Below are positions 38,050 to 46,951 of a DNA stretch of 64,000 bases, one piece after another (the first letter of the stretch is position 1; each line of letters opens with the position of its first letter). Source of the stretch: Novosphingobium organovorum (GTDB lineage Bacteria; Pseudomonadota; Alphaproteobacteria; Sphingomonadales; Sphingomonadaceae); contig NZ_JALHLF010000003.1 in the NCBI RefSeq assembly GCF_022832435.1, positions 1 through 64,000 of the forward strand. The letters run 5' to 3'. A model generated the notes under the pieces. The model did no database searches. It was not told the DNA's origin and was given only the letters and a program-made list of their open reading frames with translations. The position numbers were made by a program, and so were the translations under genes.

Positions 38050-39173
38050 CGCGGTGTCTCTCCCATCAGCGATTTTCGCGTTTCGGTGGCGAGTGGCAGG
38101 TGGACGCGGAAATGGGTCAGCCCCTGGTCCTCGTCGCGTTCGTGGGTGATGCGCCCGTTCATCTCGCGCACGAGCTTGCGCACCAGTGGCAGGCCAAGCC
38201 CCTGCCCGGTCTTCTTGCTGCTCACGAACGGTTCGAAGATATGCTCGCGAAGGCTGGGCGCGACCCCTTCGCCGTTGTCGGTCACGCGCAGTTCGACCGG
38301 CAGGCGCAAGGGGGCGCCATCGGTCGCGGTGTGGAGCTGCAGGCCGCTGGCAAAACGCGTGCGCACCGCCACGCGCGGCGCACGTGCGTGCCCCTCGCAC
38401 GCCTCAAGCGCGTTCGACAGCAGATTGATGATGACCTGGACGAGCGCATCGGGGCTGCCCAGCACCGGCGGGAGCGAGGGGTCGAACTCTTCGACGATGC
38501 CGGTGAAGTCGGGGCTCTGGCTGCGCCCGGCACCGATCACGTCAATCGCCCGGCGCGCCGATTCGTGCAGATTGCAGGGCACCACCGGAGGCGCCGTGCG
38601 GCGGCTGAGGTCCTGCATGCGCCCGATCAGGTCGGCAATCCGGTCGACCTCTCCGGTGATGAGATCGGTCAGCGCGCGGTCCTTGTCCGCGACCTTGCGC
38701 GCGAGCAGCTGTGCGGCGCCGCGAATGCCCGCCAGCGGGTTCTTGATCTCGTGCGCCATGATCTCGGGCCCGCGCAGCGCGGCGGCATCCACTCCGCCCG
38801 AATCGTCGCCCAGCGCCTCGGTCGCGCTGTTGTCGTGGATGGTCAGGATCTGCCAGCCCGGCATGTCCGAAATCGGCGCGACGTTGAGATCGATCCGGCG
38901 CCCGCCCATGCCCTTGACCCCGACCACCAGCTCGTGCGCGGAGACCGGCGTCTCGTAGTCGCTCAGCCGGTCCAGTACCCGTGGACTGCCCACCTCGAGC
39001 AGATCACGCAGGTCCATCCCCACCACCCGGCGCAGCGACTGGCCGAAGAACTGCTCGGCCGCCGGATTGAGCGAGGCGATGCGCAGGCCCGGTTCGAGCA
39101 GAACCACCGCCAGCGGCAGGCTGGCGAGGACCCGGATCGCTTCGGGCAAGGCCGTCCCCGCGCCCTGCGTCAT
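38046..39173 (-). CDS. ntrB: Nitrogen regulation histidine kinase NtrB (NR-II)
   Basis: This 375-residue soluble kinase/phosphatase acts on NtrC under control of the PII protein. It has an N-terminal PAS domain (about 10-115), the phosphoacceptor His141 in [20 protein letters not shown], and a HATPase with [12 protein letters not shown] and [15 protein letters not shown] 39173 overlaps the dusB stop by 4 bases. A frame open to 39719 runs inside dusB and is not used. Position after dusB (nifR3) is the canonical alphaproteobacterial arrangement. Confidence 0.96.
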   Translation of the reverse strand: MTQGAGTALPEAIRVLASLPLAVVLLEPGLRIASLNPAAEQFFGQSLRRVVGMDLRDLLEVGSPRVLDRLSDYETPVSAHELVVGVKGMGGRRIDLNVAPISDMPGWQILTIHDNSATEALGDDSGGVDAAALRGPEIMAHEIKNPLAGIRGAAQLLARKVADKDRALTDLITGEVDRIADLIGRMQDLSRRTAPPVVPCNLHESARRAIDVIGAGRSQSPDFTGIVEEFDPSLPPVLGSPDALVQVIINLLSNALEACEGHARAPRVAVRTRFASGLQLHTATDGAPLRLPVELRVTDNGEGVAPSLREHIFEPFVSSKKTGQGLGLPLVRKLVREMNGRITHERDEDQGLTHFRVHLPLATETRKSLMGETPR

Positions 39174-40198
39174 GCCGTCTGCGTGTTGCGGTAGGGGGCG
39201 TAGAATTCGGCGAGCGCGTCGAGCACCGCGCGGGGGTCCTCGATGAAGTTGGCGCGGTTGCGGAACTCGGCCGAACCCTTGATGCCCTTCACGTACCAAC
39301 CCAGGTGCTTGCGCGCCATCTTCACGCCGGTGTCCGCGCCGTAGTGCGAAAGCATGGCCTCGTAATGTTCGCGGATGATTTCGTACTGCTGGCCAAAGCC
39401 GGGTTCGTCCATCACCGTCTCGCCGCGCCACCACTGCATGATCTGCGCGAGCACCCAGGGTTTGCCGTAAGAACCGCGCCCGATCATCACCCCGTCCGCG
39501 CCCGACTGTTCGAGCGCCTGCGCGGCGTCGTCGATCCCACAGATGTCGCCATTGACGATGACCGGGATCGACACCGCCTGCTTGACCCGGCGCACGAAGC
39601 CCCAGTCGGCCTCGCCCTTGTACATCTGGTTGCGGGTGCGGCCATGGACGGTAATCATCCGAGCGCCCAGATCTTCCGCAATCCGCGCAAGTTCCGGGGC
39701 GTTGAGGCTGTCGTGGCACCAGCCCATGCGCATCTTGACGGTGACCGGCACCTGGACCGCCTTGACCGTCGCCTCGATCAACCGGGTGGCGAGCGGCACG
39801 TCACGCATCAGCGCCGAGCCGGCATCGCCGTTGACGACCTTGCGCACCGGGCAGCCCATGTTGATGTCGATGATCGCCGCGCCGCGATCCTCGACCAGCT
39901 TGGCGGCCTCCGCCATCTGTTCGGGCTCGCAGCCGACCAGTTGCATCGAGACCGGGTCCTCGATCGGGTCCCACATCGCCTTTTGCACCGAAACGCGCGT
40001 CTCCCGGATGGCGGCCGGACTGGCGATCATCTCGGTGACGTTGAGGCCCGAGCCGAAGCGGCGCACCATCGTGCGGAACGGCAGGTCGGAAACCCCCGTC
40101 ATCGGCGCGAGCACGACCGGACAGTCGATCCGGATCGGACCGACGTGGATGGGCTTGAGCGCCGGGGCCACCGGCTGGGGGATCATTTCACGAGTCAT
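39170..40198 (-). CDS. dusB: tRNA-dihydrouridine synthase (NifR3/DusB)
   Basis: This 342-residue flavoenzyme reduces uridine to dihydrouridine in tRNA. It has the FMN-binding [13 protein letters not shown], the catalytic Cys in [33 protein letters not shown] and [13 protein letters not shown] 40198 (TREMIPQPV after it) gives normal length. A further open extension to 40288 is unlikely. It heads the dusB-ntrBC-ntrYX-hfq-hflX run and is divergent from ispDF. Confidence 0.95.
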   Translation of the reverse strand: MTREMIPQPVAPALKPIHVGPIRIDCPVVLAPMTGVSDLPFRTMVRRFGSGLNVTEMIASPAAIRETRVSVQKAMWDPIEDPVSMQLVGCEPEQMAEAAKLVEDRGAAIIDINMGCPVRKVVNGDAGSALMRDVPLATRLIEATVKAVQVPVTVKMRMGWCHDSLNAPELARIAEDLGARMITVHGRTRNQMYKGEADWGFVRRVKQAVSIPVIVNGDICGIDDAAQALEQSGADGVMIGRGSYGKPWVLAQIMQWWRGETVMDEPGFGQQYEIIREHYEAMLSHYGADTGVKMARKHLGWYVKGIKGSAEFRNRANFIEDPRAVLDALAEFYAPYRNTQTA

Positions 40199-40278
40199 AT
40201 TTTGCGCAACTGTGCCTAAAAAACAGGCAGCGCATAGTGGATTGCCCTCGTCGCAGCAAGCGATTACCCGGTGGCGCG

Positions 40279-41478
40279 ATGTCCGCAAGCGCCCCAGCCC
40301 CGTCCCCTCCCCCCCTTTCCCGCCCCCGCGTCGCCGCGATCGTCGTGGCCGCAGGCCAGGGTTTGCGCGCGGGACAGCCGCTGCCCAAGCAGTTTGCGCC
40401 CTGGCGCGGCAAGCCGGTGGTGCGCCATTCGGTCGAATCGCTCGCCTCGGTGGGAATCGCCCCGATCGTCGTCGTCATCCCCGCCGATGCGGAGGAAACG
40501 GCGCGCAGGCTTCTTGCCGGGATCGACGGCCTCATCTTCACCGCCGGCGGGGCGACCCGCCAGGAATCGGTACGGATCGGGCTTGAGGTGCTGGCCGGTT
40601 CGCAGCCCGACAAGGTACTCATCCACGACGCCGCGCGGCCCGTGCTCCCCGAAGCGGTGATCGCGCGGCTGATCGCCGCGCTCGATCGCCATCGCGGCGC
40701 CATTCCCGTGCTGCCGGTGGTCGATAGCTTGGCCCACTGCGAGGCCGGGGCAGACGGAGCGATGATGGGCGCTGCCGCCCGCCGCGAGAACCTGCGCCGG
40801 GTGCAGACCCCGCAAGCCTTCGATTACGCCACGATCCTCGCCGCCCATCGCGAATGGGAAGGCCCCGCCAGCGCCGGGGACGATGCCCAGGTCGCGCAGG
40901 CCTGGGGCTGCGCCGTCGCTCTCGTCGAAGGAGACGAAGCCCTGCACAAGCTCACCTACGGTCACGATTTCGCCCCGTCCGGCGGCTCCGCCCCCCTGCC
41001 CGCGTTCCGGGTCGGCACCGGCTACGACGTCCACCGGCTCGAAGCGGGCGAAGACCTGTGGCTGTGCGGGGTGAAGATCGACCACAGCCACGGCCTGGCC
41101 GGGCACAGCGACGCCGATGTCGCGATCCACGCCCTCGTCGATGCGCTGCTCGGCGCGATCGGCGCGGGCGACATCGGCCAGCATTTCCCACCCAGCGACG
41201 CGCGCTGGAAAGGCGCGGCCTCGGACCAGTTCCTGTCCCATGCCGGGACACTCGTGCGCGAGGCCGGATACGCCCTTGGCAACGCCGATGTGACCATCAT
41301 ATGCGAAGCGCCCAAGATCGGACCGCACCGCGATTCCATGCGCGCGCGCCTGGCCGAAATCCTGGGCGTCGAAACCGATCGTATCAGCGTCAAGGCAACC
41401 ACGACCGAAAAACTGGGTTTCACCGGGCGGCGCGAGGGCATTGCCGCCCAGGCCGCGGTAAGCCTCATTCGGGCGTAA
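40279..41478 (+). CDS. ispDF: Bifunctional isoprenoid enzyme IspD/IspF
   Basis: This 399-residue fusion carries out two steps of the MEP isoprenoid pathway. The N-terminal half (about 1-235) is 2-C-methyl-D-erythritol 4-phosphate cytidylyltransferase, with [18 protein letters not shown] and [11 protein letters not shown]. The C-terminal half (about 242-399) is 2-C-methyl-D-erythritol 2,4-cyclodiphosphate synthase, with metal ligands in [11 protein letters not shown] and [19 protein letters not shown], and the end [20 protein letters not shown]. Fusion of these non-consecutive steps is common in alphaproteobacteria. I use ATG 40279. A GTG at 40237 would add 14 residues without a ribosome site. 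Confidence 0.95.
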   Translation: MSASAPAPSPPPLSRPRVAAIVVAAGQGLRAGQPLPKQFAPWRGKPVVRHSVESLASVGIAPIVVVIPADAEETARRLLAGIDGLIFTAGGATRQESVRIGLEVLAGSQPDKVLIHDAARPVLPEAVIARLIAALDRHRGAIPVLPVVDSLAHCEAGADGAMMGAAARRENLRRVQTPQAFDYATILAAHREWEGPASAGDDAQVAQAWGCAVALVEGDEALHKLTYGHDFAPSGGSAPLPAFRVGTGYDVHRLEAGEDLWLCGVKIDHSHGLAGHSDADVAIHALVDALLGAIGAGDIGQHFPPSDARWKGAASDQFLSHAGTLVREAGYALGNADVTIICEAPKIGPHRDSMRARLAEILGVETDRISVKATTTEKLGFTGRREGIAAQAAVSLIRA

Positions 41479-41514
41479 TCAGGGCGCAAGGAGAACCTTT
41501 CGTGGTGCAGTTGC

Positions 41515-42114
41515 ATGATCGTTCCTGACCAAATCCGGCCCTCGCGTCGCTGCCTGGCTGGCCTGGTCGCCTTCGCTGTGGCGCTGTGTCCGGCGCTTGC
41601 CAGCGCGGCGCAGACAAGCCTCGACACCGCTTGCCTGACCCGTGACGAAGCCCGTTCTGTACTGACTTATTCGCTGCCCCAGGTGATCGACGGAACGGCG
41701 CGGCGCTGCCGGGCGGTGCTGCCCGCCAACGCTTTCCTGACCACCCATGGACAGGACGTTGTCCAGCGCTATTCAACCAACCGCCAGGCCTACTGGCCCG
41801 ACGCCCGTGCCGCGTTCGTCAAACTGGCTGCCCGGCGCGACGCCAGCTTTGGCCGGATCGCCGCGCAGATGGACGATGCCGCGCTCAAGCCCCTCGTCGA
41901 TGCGACGGTCTCCGGACTGGTCGAGCAGGCGATCAAACCCGAAACGTGCCAGCAGATCGATCTGGCGATCGACCTTCTCGCTCCCCTCCCCCCCAGGAAT
42001 ACCGCAGGCCTCATCACGCTCTTCATCGAGCTGGCCGCCCGCGCCGACAAGCTCGCCACGCAGCACGCCGAAAAGCCCGTGCTTCCGCGCGAACTTGCGA
42101 TTTGCAAGGACTGA
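41515..42114 (+). CDS. Secreted hypothetical protein
   Basis: This 199-residue protein has a signal peptide (GLVAFAVALCPALASA, cleavage before AQTS) and a helical mature part with four Cys after cleavage (near residues 40, 65, 145 and 197) that could form disulfides. I do not recognise the family. Its ATG overlaps an 8-codon GTG frame (41502-41528) that has the better ribosome site, AAGGAG, so translation may be by coupling. It lies between ispDF and cinA and its stop is one base before the cinA ATG. Confidence 0.75.
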   Translation: MIVPDQIRPSRRCLAGLVAFAVALCPALASAAQTSLDTACLTRDEARSVLTYSLPQVIDGTARRCRAVLPANAFLTTHGQDVVQRYSTNRQAYWPDARAAFVKLAARRDASFGRIAAQMDDAALKPLVDATVSGLVEQAIKPETCQQIDLAIDLLAPLPPRNTAGLITLFIELAARADKLATQHAEKPVLPRELAICKD

Positions 42115-42115
42115 C

Positions 42116-42616
42116 ATGGGCAAACAACTTCTCTTCCCGACCGACCTGTTCGAGCTTGCCGAGCGGGTCATCATCGAAAACAAGGCGCTTGGCCGGATGA
42201 TCGCGGTGGCCGAAAGCTGCACCGGGGGTCTCGTCTGCGCCGCGCTTACCGAAGTGCCCGGCTCCTCGGCGGTGCTCGATCGCGGGTTCGTGACCTATTC
42301 GAACGAGTCCAAGCAGGACATGCTCGGCGTGCAATCGGACCTGATCGATGCCTTTGGCGCAGTCTCTCCAGCTACGGCCTGGGCCATGGCACAGGGTGCG
42401 ATCAAGAAGAGCAAGGCGGACGTCGCTGTCGCGATCAGCGGCATTGCCGGTCCCGATGGCGGCACCGAGCTCAAGCCCGTGGGCACCGTGGTCTTTGCCC
42501 GCGCCTTTCGGGGTGACGACGAGGTCAACGCCGAACAGCAGCACATCGAGGGTGAGGATCGCGCCGCGATCCGCCACAAGGCGGCGCTGACCGCGTTGAA
42601 TTTGCTGCTTCCGTAG
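42116..42616 (+). CDS. pncC: CinA-family nicotinamide-nucleotide amidohydrolase
   Basis: This 166-residue enzyme is the stand-alone C-terminal CinA domain (PncC), which deamidates nicotinamide mononucleotide in pyridine-nucleotide salvage. It has VAESCTGGLVCAALTEVPGSS, YSNESKQDMLGV, the ISGIAGPDGGTELKPVGTV core and the C-terminal helix RHKAALTALNLLL. AAGGA lies about 5 bases before ATG 42116. It is followed by a cluster of hairpins. Confidence 0.92.
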   Translation: MGKQLLFPTDLFELAERVIIENKALGRMIAVAESCTGGLVCAALTEVPGSSAVLDRGFVTYSNESKQDMLGVQSDLIDAFGAVSPATAWAMAQGAIKKSKADVAVAISGIAGPDGGTELKPVGTVVFARAFRGDDEVNAEQQHIEGEDRAAIRHKAALTALNLLLP

Positions 42617-42624
42617 AAAAACTC

Positions 42625-42641
42625 TGCCTGAAAAACAGGCA
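42625..42641. repeat. Short hairpin with A5 loop after pncC
   Basis: TGCCTG and CAGGCA flank an AAAAA loop, a few bases after the pncC stop. It is the first of three inverted repeats in 140 bases. A similar TGCCT/AGGCA pair lies near 40214, upstream of dusB. Confidence 0.6.
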
Positions 42642-42673
42642 GATGGAAGTGTTCGGTTACTCTTGGCAACCGC

Positions 42674-42720
42674 AAACGGCAGGGGCCGGGTTACACAATG
42701 TAACCCGGCCCCTGCCGTTT
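42674..42720. terminator. Bidirectional terminator, perfect 21-bp hairpin
   Basis: Bases 42674-42694 pair perfectly with 42700-42720 around a 5-base loop ACAAT. The stem begins AAA and ends TTT, so it can serve both pncC on the plus strand and the coq10-like gene on the minus strand. Confidence 0.8.
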
Positions 42721-42736
42721 CAGTCACTTTTTCCCA

Positions 42737-42761
42737 CTTCAGTTACAAAGTATAACTGAAG
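42737..42761. repeat. AT-rich 9-bp inverted repeat
   Basis: CTTCAGTTA (42737-42745) and TAACTGAAG (42753-42761) flank a 7-base loop. It lies 8 bases beyond the end of the minus-strand coq10-like gene, just before the 21-bp hairpin in that direction. Confidence 0.65.
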
Positions 42762-42768
42762 CGCGCGT

Positions 42769-43215
42769 TCACTCGCCCGCCGGCGCACCGTAAAGTTCCG
42801 CGGCGCGGGTCTCGAACGCGGCGACCATCTTGCGGAAGGCCTTGTCGAAGTACTGTCCGGCCAGCTTCTCGAACAGCGCGTTACGGAACGAGAAGCGCAC
42901 GTCGAACTCGACATCGCAGGCGTGGTCACCCGCCGGATGGAACCGCCACACGTTGTCGAGGTCCTTCATCGGGCCATCGACGTAGTGGACGCGCAATTCC
43001 TGCGGACGGATCTTCTCGACCCGCGAGGTGAATTTCTCGCGCAGCGCCTTGAAGCCCACGAGCATGTCCGCGATCATCTCGGTCCCGCTGTCCGAACGGA
43101 CCCGCGTGGCGACGACCCAGGGCAGAAACTCCTGGTAGCGCCCCACGTCGGCGACGAGATCGAACATCTGCTCCGCACTGTAGGGAAGGCGGTGCGTTTC
43201 ATGAATTCCGGGCAT
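42769..43215 (-). CDS. Coq10/RatA-family START-like protein
   Basis: This 148-residue protein has the START/polyketide-cyclase fold of the Coq10 (ubiquinone-binding) family, also annotated RatA in E. coli. Typical features are HETHRLPYSAEQMFDLVADV, YQEFLPWVVATRV, LRVHYVDGPMKDLDNVWRF and the C-terminal YFDKAFRKMVAAFETRA. In alphaproteobacteria it is thought to assist ubiquinone function in respiration. The gene follows lipA on the same strand after a 74-base gap, as in many relatives. Confidence 0.9.
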   Translation of the reverse strand: MPGIHETHRLPYSAEQMFDLVADVGRYQEFLPWVVATRVRSDSGTEMIADMLVGFKALREKFTSRVEKIRPQELRVHYVDGPMKDLDNVWRFHPAGDHACDVEFDVRFSFRNALFEKLAGQYFDKAFRKMVAAFETRAAELYGAPAGE

Positions 43216-43289
43216 GTGTCAGGCTTTCCACGCGCCTTTGGACGCGCGCCGTTGTCCAGCGTGCGCCCGAACCTGTCCAAGGGTGGACA

Positions 43290-44216
43290 TCAGCGCTTTT
43301 CCTTGGCGAGACGCGCTTCGCGCGCGGCGCGCATCTGGGCGAAATCGTCGCCCGCATGATAGCTCGAACGCGTCAGCGGCGAGGAGGCAACCTGGAGGAA
43401 GCCCTTCGCGCGGGCAATCGCGCCGTAGGAGTTGAACGCCTGCGGGGTCACGAATTCCGCGACCTTGGCGTGCTTGGGCGTGGGCTGGAGGTACTGGCCC
43501 ATGGTCAGGAAGTCGATGTCCGCACAGCGCATGTCGTCCATCACCTGGTGCACTTCGAGACGCTGTTCGCCCAGCCCCAGCATGATACCCGACTTGGTGA
43601 AGATCGAAGGATCGTGGGCCTTCACTTCCTCGAGCAGACGCAGCGAGGCGTAGTAGCGCGCGCCCGGACGGATCGTGGGATAGAGGCGCGGCACGGTTTC
43701 GAGGTTGTGGTTAAACACGTCGGGACGCGCCGCGACGATCGCCTCGATCGCAGCGCGCATCTTGCCACGAAAGTCAGGCGTCAGGATCTCGATGGTGGTC
43801 TTGGGCGTCGCCGCGCGCAGCGCCTCGATGACTTTCACGAACTGCTGCGCACCGCCGTCGGGCAGGTCGTCGCGGTCGACCGAGGTGATGACGATATGTT
43901 CGAGCCCGGTCTTGAGCGCCAGCTCGGCAACATGATCGGGCTCGGCCGGATCGACCCGGCCGGGCATCCCGGTCTTCACATTGCAAAAAGCGCAGGCGCG
44001 CGTGCAGGTATCGCCCAGGATCATCACGGTGGCGTGCTTCTTGGTCCAGCACTCACCGATGTTGGGGCAGGCGGCTTCCTCGCACACGGTGTTCAGATTG
44101 AGGTCCCGCATGAGCTGGCGAGTCTCGCCGTATCCCTTGCTGGTCGGCGCCTTGACGCGGATCCAGTCGGGCTTGCGCTGACGTTCGGGCTTGGGAGCGG
44201 AGGACAGATCGTTCAT
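43290..44216 (-). CDS. lipA: Lipoyl synthase
   Basis: This 308-residue radical SAM enzyme inserts two sulfurs into octanoyl groups on E2 and H proteins. The auxiliary iron-sulfur cluster ligands are in [16 protein letters not shown] and the radical SAM cluster in [16 protein letters not shown]. The C-terminal Ser ligand lies in [16 protein letters not shown] 44216 gives normal length. ATG 44237 would add seven residues and cannot be excluded. The gene is divergent from the carbonic anhydrase. Its product modifies the lipoyl domains of pdhC and pdhB encoded in this window. Confidence 0.96.
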   Translation of the reverse strand: MNDLSSAPKPERQRKPDWIRVKAPTSKGYGETRQLMRDLNLNTVCEEAACPNIGECWTKKHATVMILGDTCTRACAFCNVKTGMPGRVDPAEPDHVAELALKTGLEHIVITSVDRDDLPDGGAQQFVKVIEALRAATPKTTIEILTPDFRGKMRAAIEAIVAARPDVFNHNLETVPRLYPTIRPGARYYASLRLLEEVKAHDPSIFTKSGIMLGLGEQRLEVHQVMDDMRCADIDFLTMGQYLQPTPKHAKVAEFVTPQAFNSYGAIARAKGFLQVASSPLTRSSYHAGDDFAQMRAAREARLAKEKR

Positions 44217-44373
44217 TCCGCCCAGATAGTCGCTCATGGCCGGGCTTGCCACCCCCAATATGAAGCCTATTTGGATTGCGCTGTTGCTTTGTTTCGGCCC
44301 CGCAACGATCAGCAAGAAAGCCTGTTGTATCGTTTGCAGCCCAACCCATCGAGAATTCCAAGAAGGAGCCCCC

Positions 44374-45027
44374 ATGAGCGAAACCCTGTCCCCCGTGCTG
44401 GATGGCCTGATCGACGGCTACCGTCGCTTCCGGTCGACCGGCTGGACACCGCACCGCGAACGCTGGGCCAAGTTGAAGGACGGCCAGGAGCCGCAGGTCA
44501 TGGTGATCTCGTGCTCGGACAGCCGTGTCGACCCGACCCAGATCTTCGACGTCGATCCCGGTGAGATCTTCGTCGTACGCAATGTCGCCGCGCTCGTTCC
44601 GCCCTATGAAACGACGCCGGGCCATCACGGTGTTTCGGCCGCGCTCGAATTCGCGGTCCAGGTGCTGGGCGTGAAGGAAGTCGTGGTCATGGGCCACGGG
44701 ATGTGCGGCGGCTGCAAGGCGGCGCTGAGCCAGAGCGTCAAGGACAAGGAGCCCGGTGCGGGCGGCTTCGTCGCCAACTGGATCGCGCTGCTCGACGAGG
44801 CGCGTGAAGCGGTCGTCCACGAGCACGGCACCACCGGCCGCCCGGCCGAAATCCAGATGGAGCAGGCTGGCGTGCGTGTGAGCCTGGCCAACCTGATGAC
44901 CTTCCCCTGGGTGCGCGAGAAGGTGGAAAGCGGCGAACTGACGCTGCGGGGCACGTTCTTCGCCATCTCCGACGGTGTTCTGCACCTGATGGACAAGGAA
45001 ACCGGCGCGTTCGAACCGATCACCTGA
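44374..45027 (+). CDS. can: Beta-class carbonic anhydrase
   Basis: This 217-residue zinc enzyme interconverts carbon dioxide and bicarbonate. Zinc ligands are Cys47 ([11 protein letters not shown]), His108 and Cys111 ([12 protein letters not shown]), with the Asp49-Arg51 dyad. ATG 44374 has AAGGAG 5 bases upstream. An in-frame upstream extension to 44236 covers the lipA promoter side and is not coding. It is followed by a strong hairpin terminator. Confidence 0.94.
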   Translation: MSETLSPVLDGLIDGYRRFRSTGWTPHRERWAKLKDGQEPQVMVISCSDSRVDPTQIFDVDPGEIFVVRNVAALVPPYETTPGHHGVSAALEFAVQVLGVKEVVVMGHGMCGGCKAALSQSVKDKEPGAGGFVANWIALLDEAREAVVHEHGTTGRPAEIQMEQAGVRVSLANLMTFPWVREKVESGELTLRGTFFAISDGVLHLMDKETGAFEPIT

Positions 45028-45112
45028 CCGGCAGGCCGCGCCCTTTGTCCTACGCCTGACAGGGTTTTCGTCGCACGCAGGACAAGCACTGCAGAACACG
45101 GCGCATCGCCAA

Positions 45113-45162
45113 AAAAAGGGGCGCTGCGAGACCTGATGAAGGTCCTCGCAGCGCCCCTTTTT
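45113..45162. terminator. Bidirectional terminator after the carbonic anhydrase gene
   Basis: An 18-bp perfect stem (45113-45130 with 45145-45162) of the form A5-GGGGCGCTGCGAG has T5 on each strand and a 14-base loop. Confidence 0.88.
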
Positions 45163-45195
45163 CGTGTCTGGATCGAACCGATCCCCGCGCATGGC

Positions 45196-45210
45196 GGGGG
45201 GGGGGGGGGG
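45196..45210. repeat. G15 homopolymer
   Basis: Fifteen consecutive G residues lie between the terminator and the 3' end of the TPR gene. This is by far the longest homopolymer in the window. It lies outside any gene I trust. Confidence 0.9.
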
Positions 45211-45251
45211 AGCAGCGCCGCAGCGCCCTGCCCCCCGCGCCGTGTTCGCAA

Positions 45252-46577
45252 TCAGGCGCCCTTGCTGGCGGCGAAGGCTGCCCACAGGTCCGCGACCGGC
45301 TTGGTCGCGCCGGTCACCTTGGCGAAGCTCGCCTGCGCGTCGGCGTACTTGCCTTCGCGAACCTGCGCGATGCCCAGGCGCATGGCGACCTTGTTGGCAT
45401 CGACGCCAGGCATGGCCAGAGCGCGCGCATAGAACCCTTCGGCCTTGGCGGGCTGGTCGTAGCTCAGGAACACGTCGCCCGCATCGGTCAGCACCTTGAC
45501 CGAGGCACCGGGCTTGTTGGCTTCGGCTTCCTGGCCGGGAAGCGAGGCCCTGTCGGACTTGGCGCGCGCTTCGGTGTCGGCCTTTTCGGTGCCCAGATCC
45601 GATGCGGCCAGCTTGCCCTTGGCAAGGCCGGCGTCCATCACCTTGAGCGCTTCGCCCGGATAGGCGCGCGGATCGGCATCCTCGAGGTATTCGAGGAAGT
45701 CACGCTTTTCCTTGAGCGCGCCGGCATCGAACATCAGGCGCATGAGATCGAGGTTCTGCGCGGGCGGCAGGCTGGTCAGCTCGCGGATCATCGCGGCGGT
45801 CACGTACCATACGTCGGGCGAGGGATAGTTCTTGCCCAGCAGCGGCGAATACTGTGCGACGGTGGCCAGGTCCTTGGCGTCGAACGCGGTCTGCAGCGCG
45901 CGGCGCAGCAGCGTTTCGTTCGGCTTTTCGCCCGCGGCGATCTCGGCGTCGAGCTTGGCCTTGATGATCTGGTTGGCCGAGGCGGTGTCGCCGCTCTGGC
46001 GGTAGGCTTCGGCGATCAACATGTCGATATCGTTCTGCTGCGCGACGAAACCGGCGTCCTTGGCCGCCTTGAGGTACTGGATCGCGTGCGGCCAGTCCTT
46101 GGTGTTGAAGTAGCTCGCGCCGATTTCGTAGTTGAGCGCGCCGGCATCCTTGGCATCGACCTTGCCGCTCTCGAGGCGCAGCTGCGAGGCGTGGATCTTG
46201 AGCGCGTCATCCTGCGAGACGATCGCGAAGAAGCGCATCATGTCACCCAGCAGGTTCTTCTCGTCACCCGACTTGGCCAGTTCCTCGGCCTTCGCGAACG
46301 CGCCCTTGGCATCGCCGCCAAGCTCGGTGTTGATCGTGTCGGCGGCGGCCTTGATGGTGGTCTCGTTCGGGGTCGCGGTCAGCGCGGTGCGCCCCGCCTG
46401 CACGGCCTTCTGGATCGGCATCACCGCTTCGACGAACGGCTTGGAGTATTCGCCGGCGGCGCCCTTCTGCTCTTCCTTCTTCTTCGCGAAGGCGGCGGTG
46501 GGAGCCATGGTGGCGATCATGCCGCCCGAAAGAGCGACAGCCAGGGCAACTCGGGAAATCAGGAACGTGCGAGCCAT
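45252..46577 (-). CDS. Secreted TPR-repeat protein
   Basis: This 441-residue exported protein has a signal peptide (cleavage near AAFA-KKK), a Lys/Glu-rich start, and helical repeats of the tetratricopeptide type. Clear examples are ALNYEIGASYFNTKDWPHAI and FLSYDQPAKAEGFYARALAM. TPR proteins act as scaffolds, and no enzymatic motif is visible. It is probably periplasmic, with no Cys or lipobox. The gene is divergent from gyrA over a 374-bp gap and appears to be single. Function unknown. Confidence 0.8.
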   Translation of the reverse strand: MARTFLISRVALAVALSGGMIATMAPTAAFAKKKEEQKGAAGEYSKPFVEAVMPIQKAVQAGRTALTATPNETTIKAAADTINTELGGDAKGAFAKAEELAKSGDEKNLLGDMMRFFAIVSQDDALKIHASQLRLESGKVDAKDAGALNYEIGASYFNTKDWPHAIQYLKAAKDAGFVAQQNDIDMLIAEAYRQSGDTASANQIIKAKLDAEIAAGEKPNETLLRRALQTAFDAKDLATVAQYSPLLGKNYPSPDVWYVTAAMIRELTSLPPAQNLDLMRLMFDAGALKEKRDFLEYLEDADPRAYPGEALKVMDAGLAKGKLAASDLGTEKADTEARAKSDRASLPGQEAEANKPGASVKVLTDAGDVFLSYDQPAKAEGFYARALAMPGVDANKVAMRLGIAQVREGKYADAQASFAKVTGATKPVADLWAAFAASKGA

Positions 46578-46951
46578 AAACAGGCTAACTCCTCTTGTGC
46601 GACAGGAAGGCGCGCCGTTGCGCGATACTCCCGGAAAAAATCGGCTTACGTGCCGCGTGATGGCGGCGAAATTTCAAATTGGCAACCGTTGCGGCGCAAT
46701 AGGCTTCACCGGCTGAACGCGTATTGAATGCCGCTGGTCGCATCAACGGGGCTCGGCTCGTCGCACCGGCAAGGCGGCGTAGCCTTGCAGGTACCCCTTT
46801 CGGCGCGAAAAAGCGGCGCTCCGCCCTTGAATTTGTGGAAAAGAGCGCCCCAAACGGCCCCTCGGGCAAGGTTGCAGTGGCAATCGCCCATGCCATGCCC
46901 TAGGGCAGACTATCCGTTCTGGAAAATTGCAGCAAAAGACGACAAAAGCGC
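46578..46951. promoter_or_regulatory. Divergent region between the TPR gene and gyrA
   Basis: This 374-bp gap should hold both promoters. Visible structure includes an inverted repeat GCAAGGC (46769-46775) / GCCTTGC (46782-46788) and a perfect 10-base palindrome GCCCTAGGGC (46897-46906), 45 bases before the gyrA start. TTGCAG at 46872 could be a -35 element, but no convincing -10 follows. The small open frames here are not supported. Confidence 0.45.
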
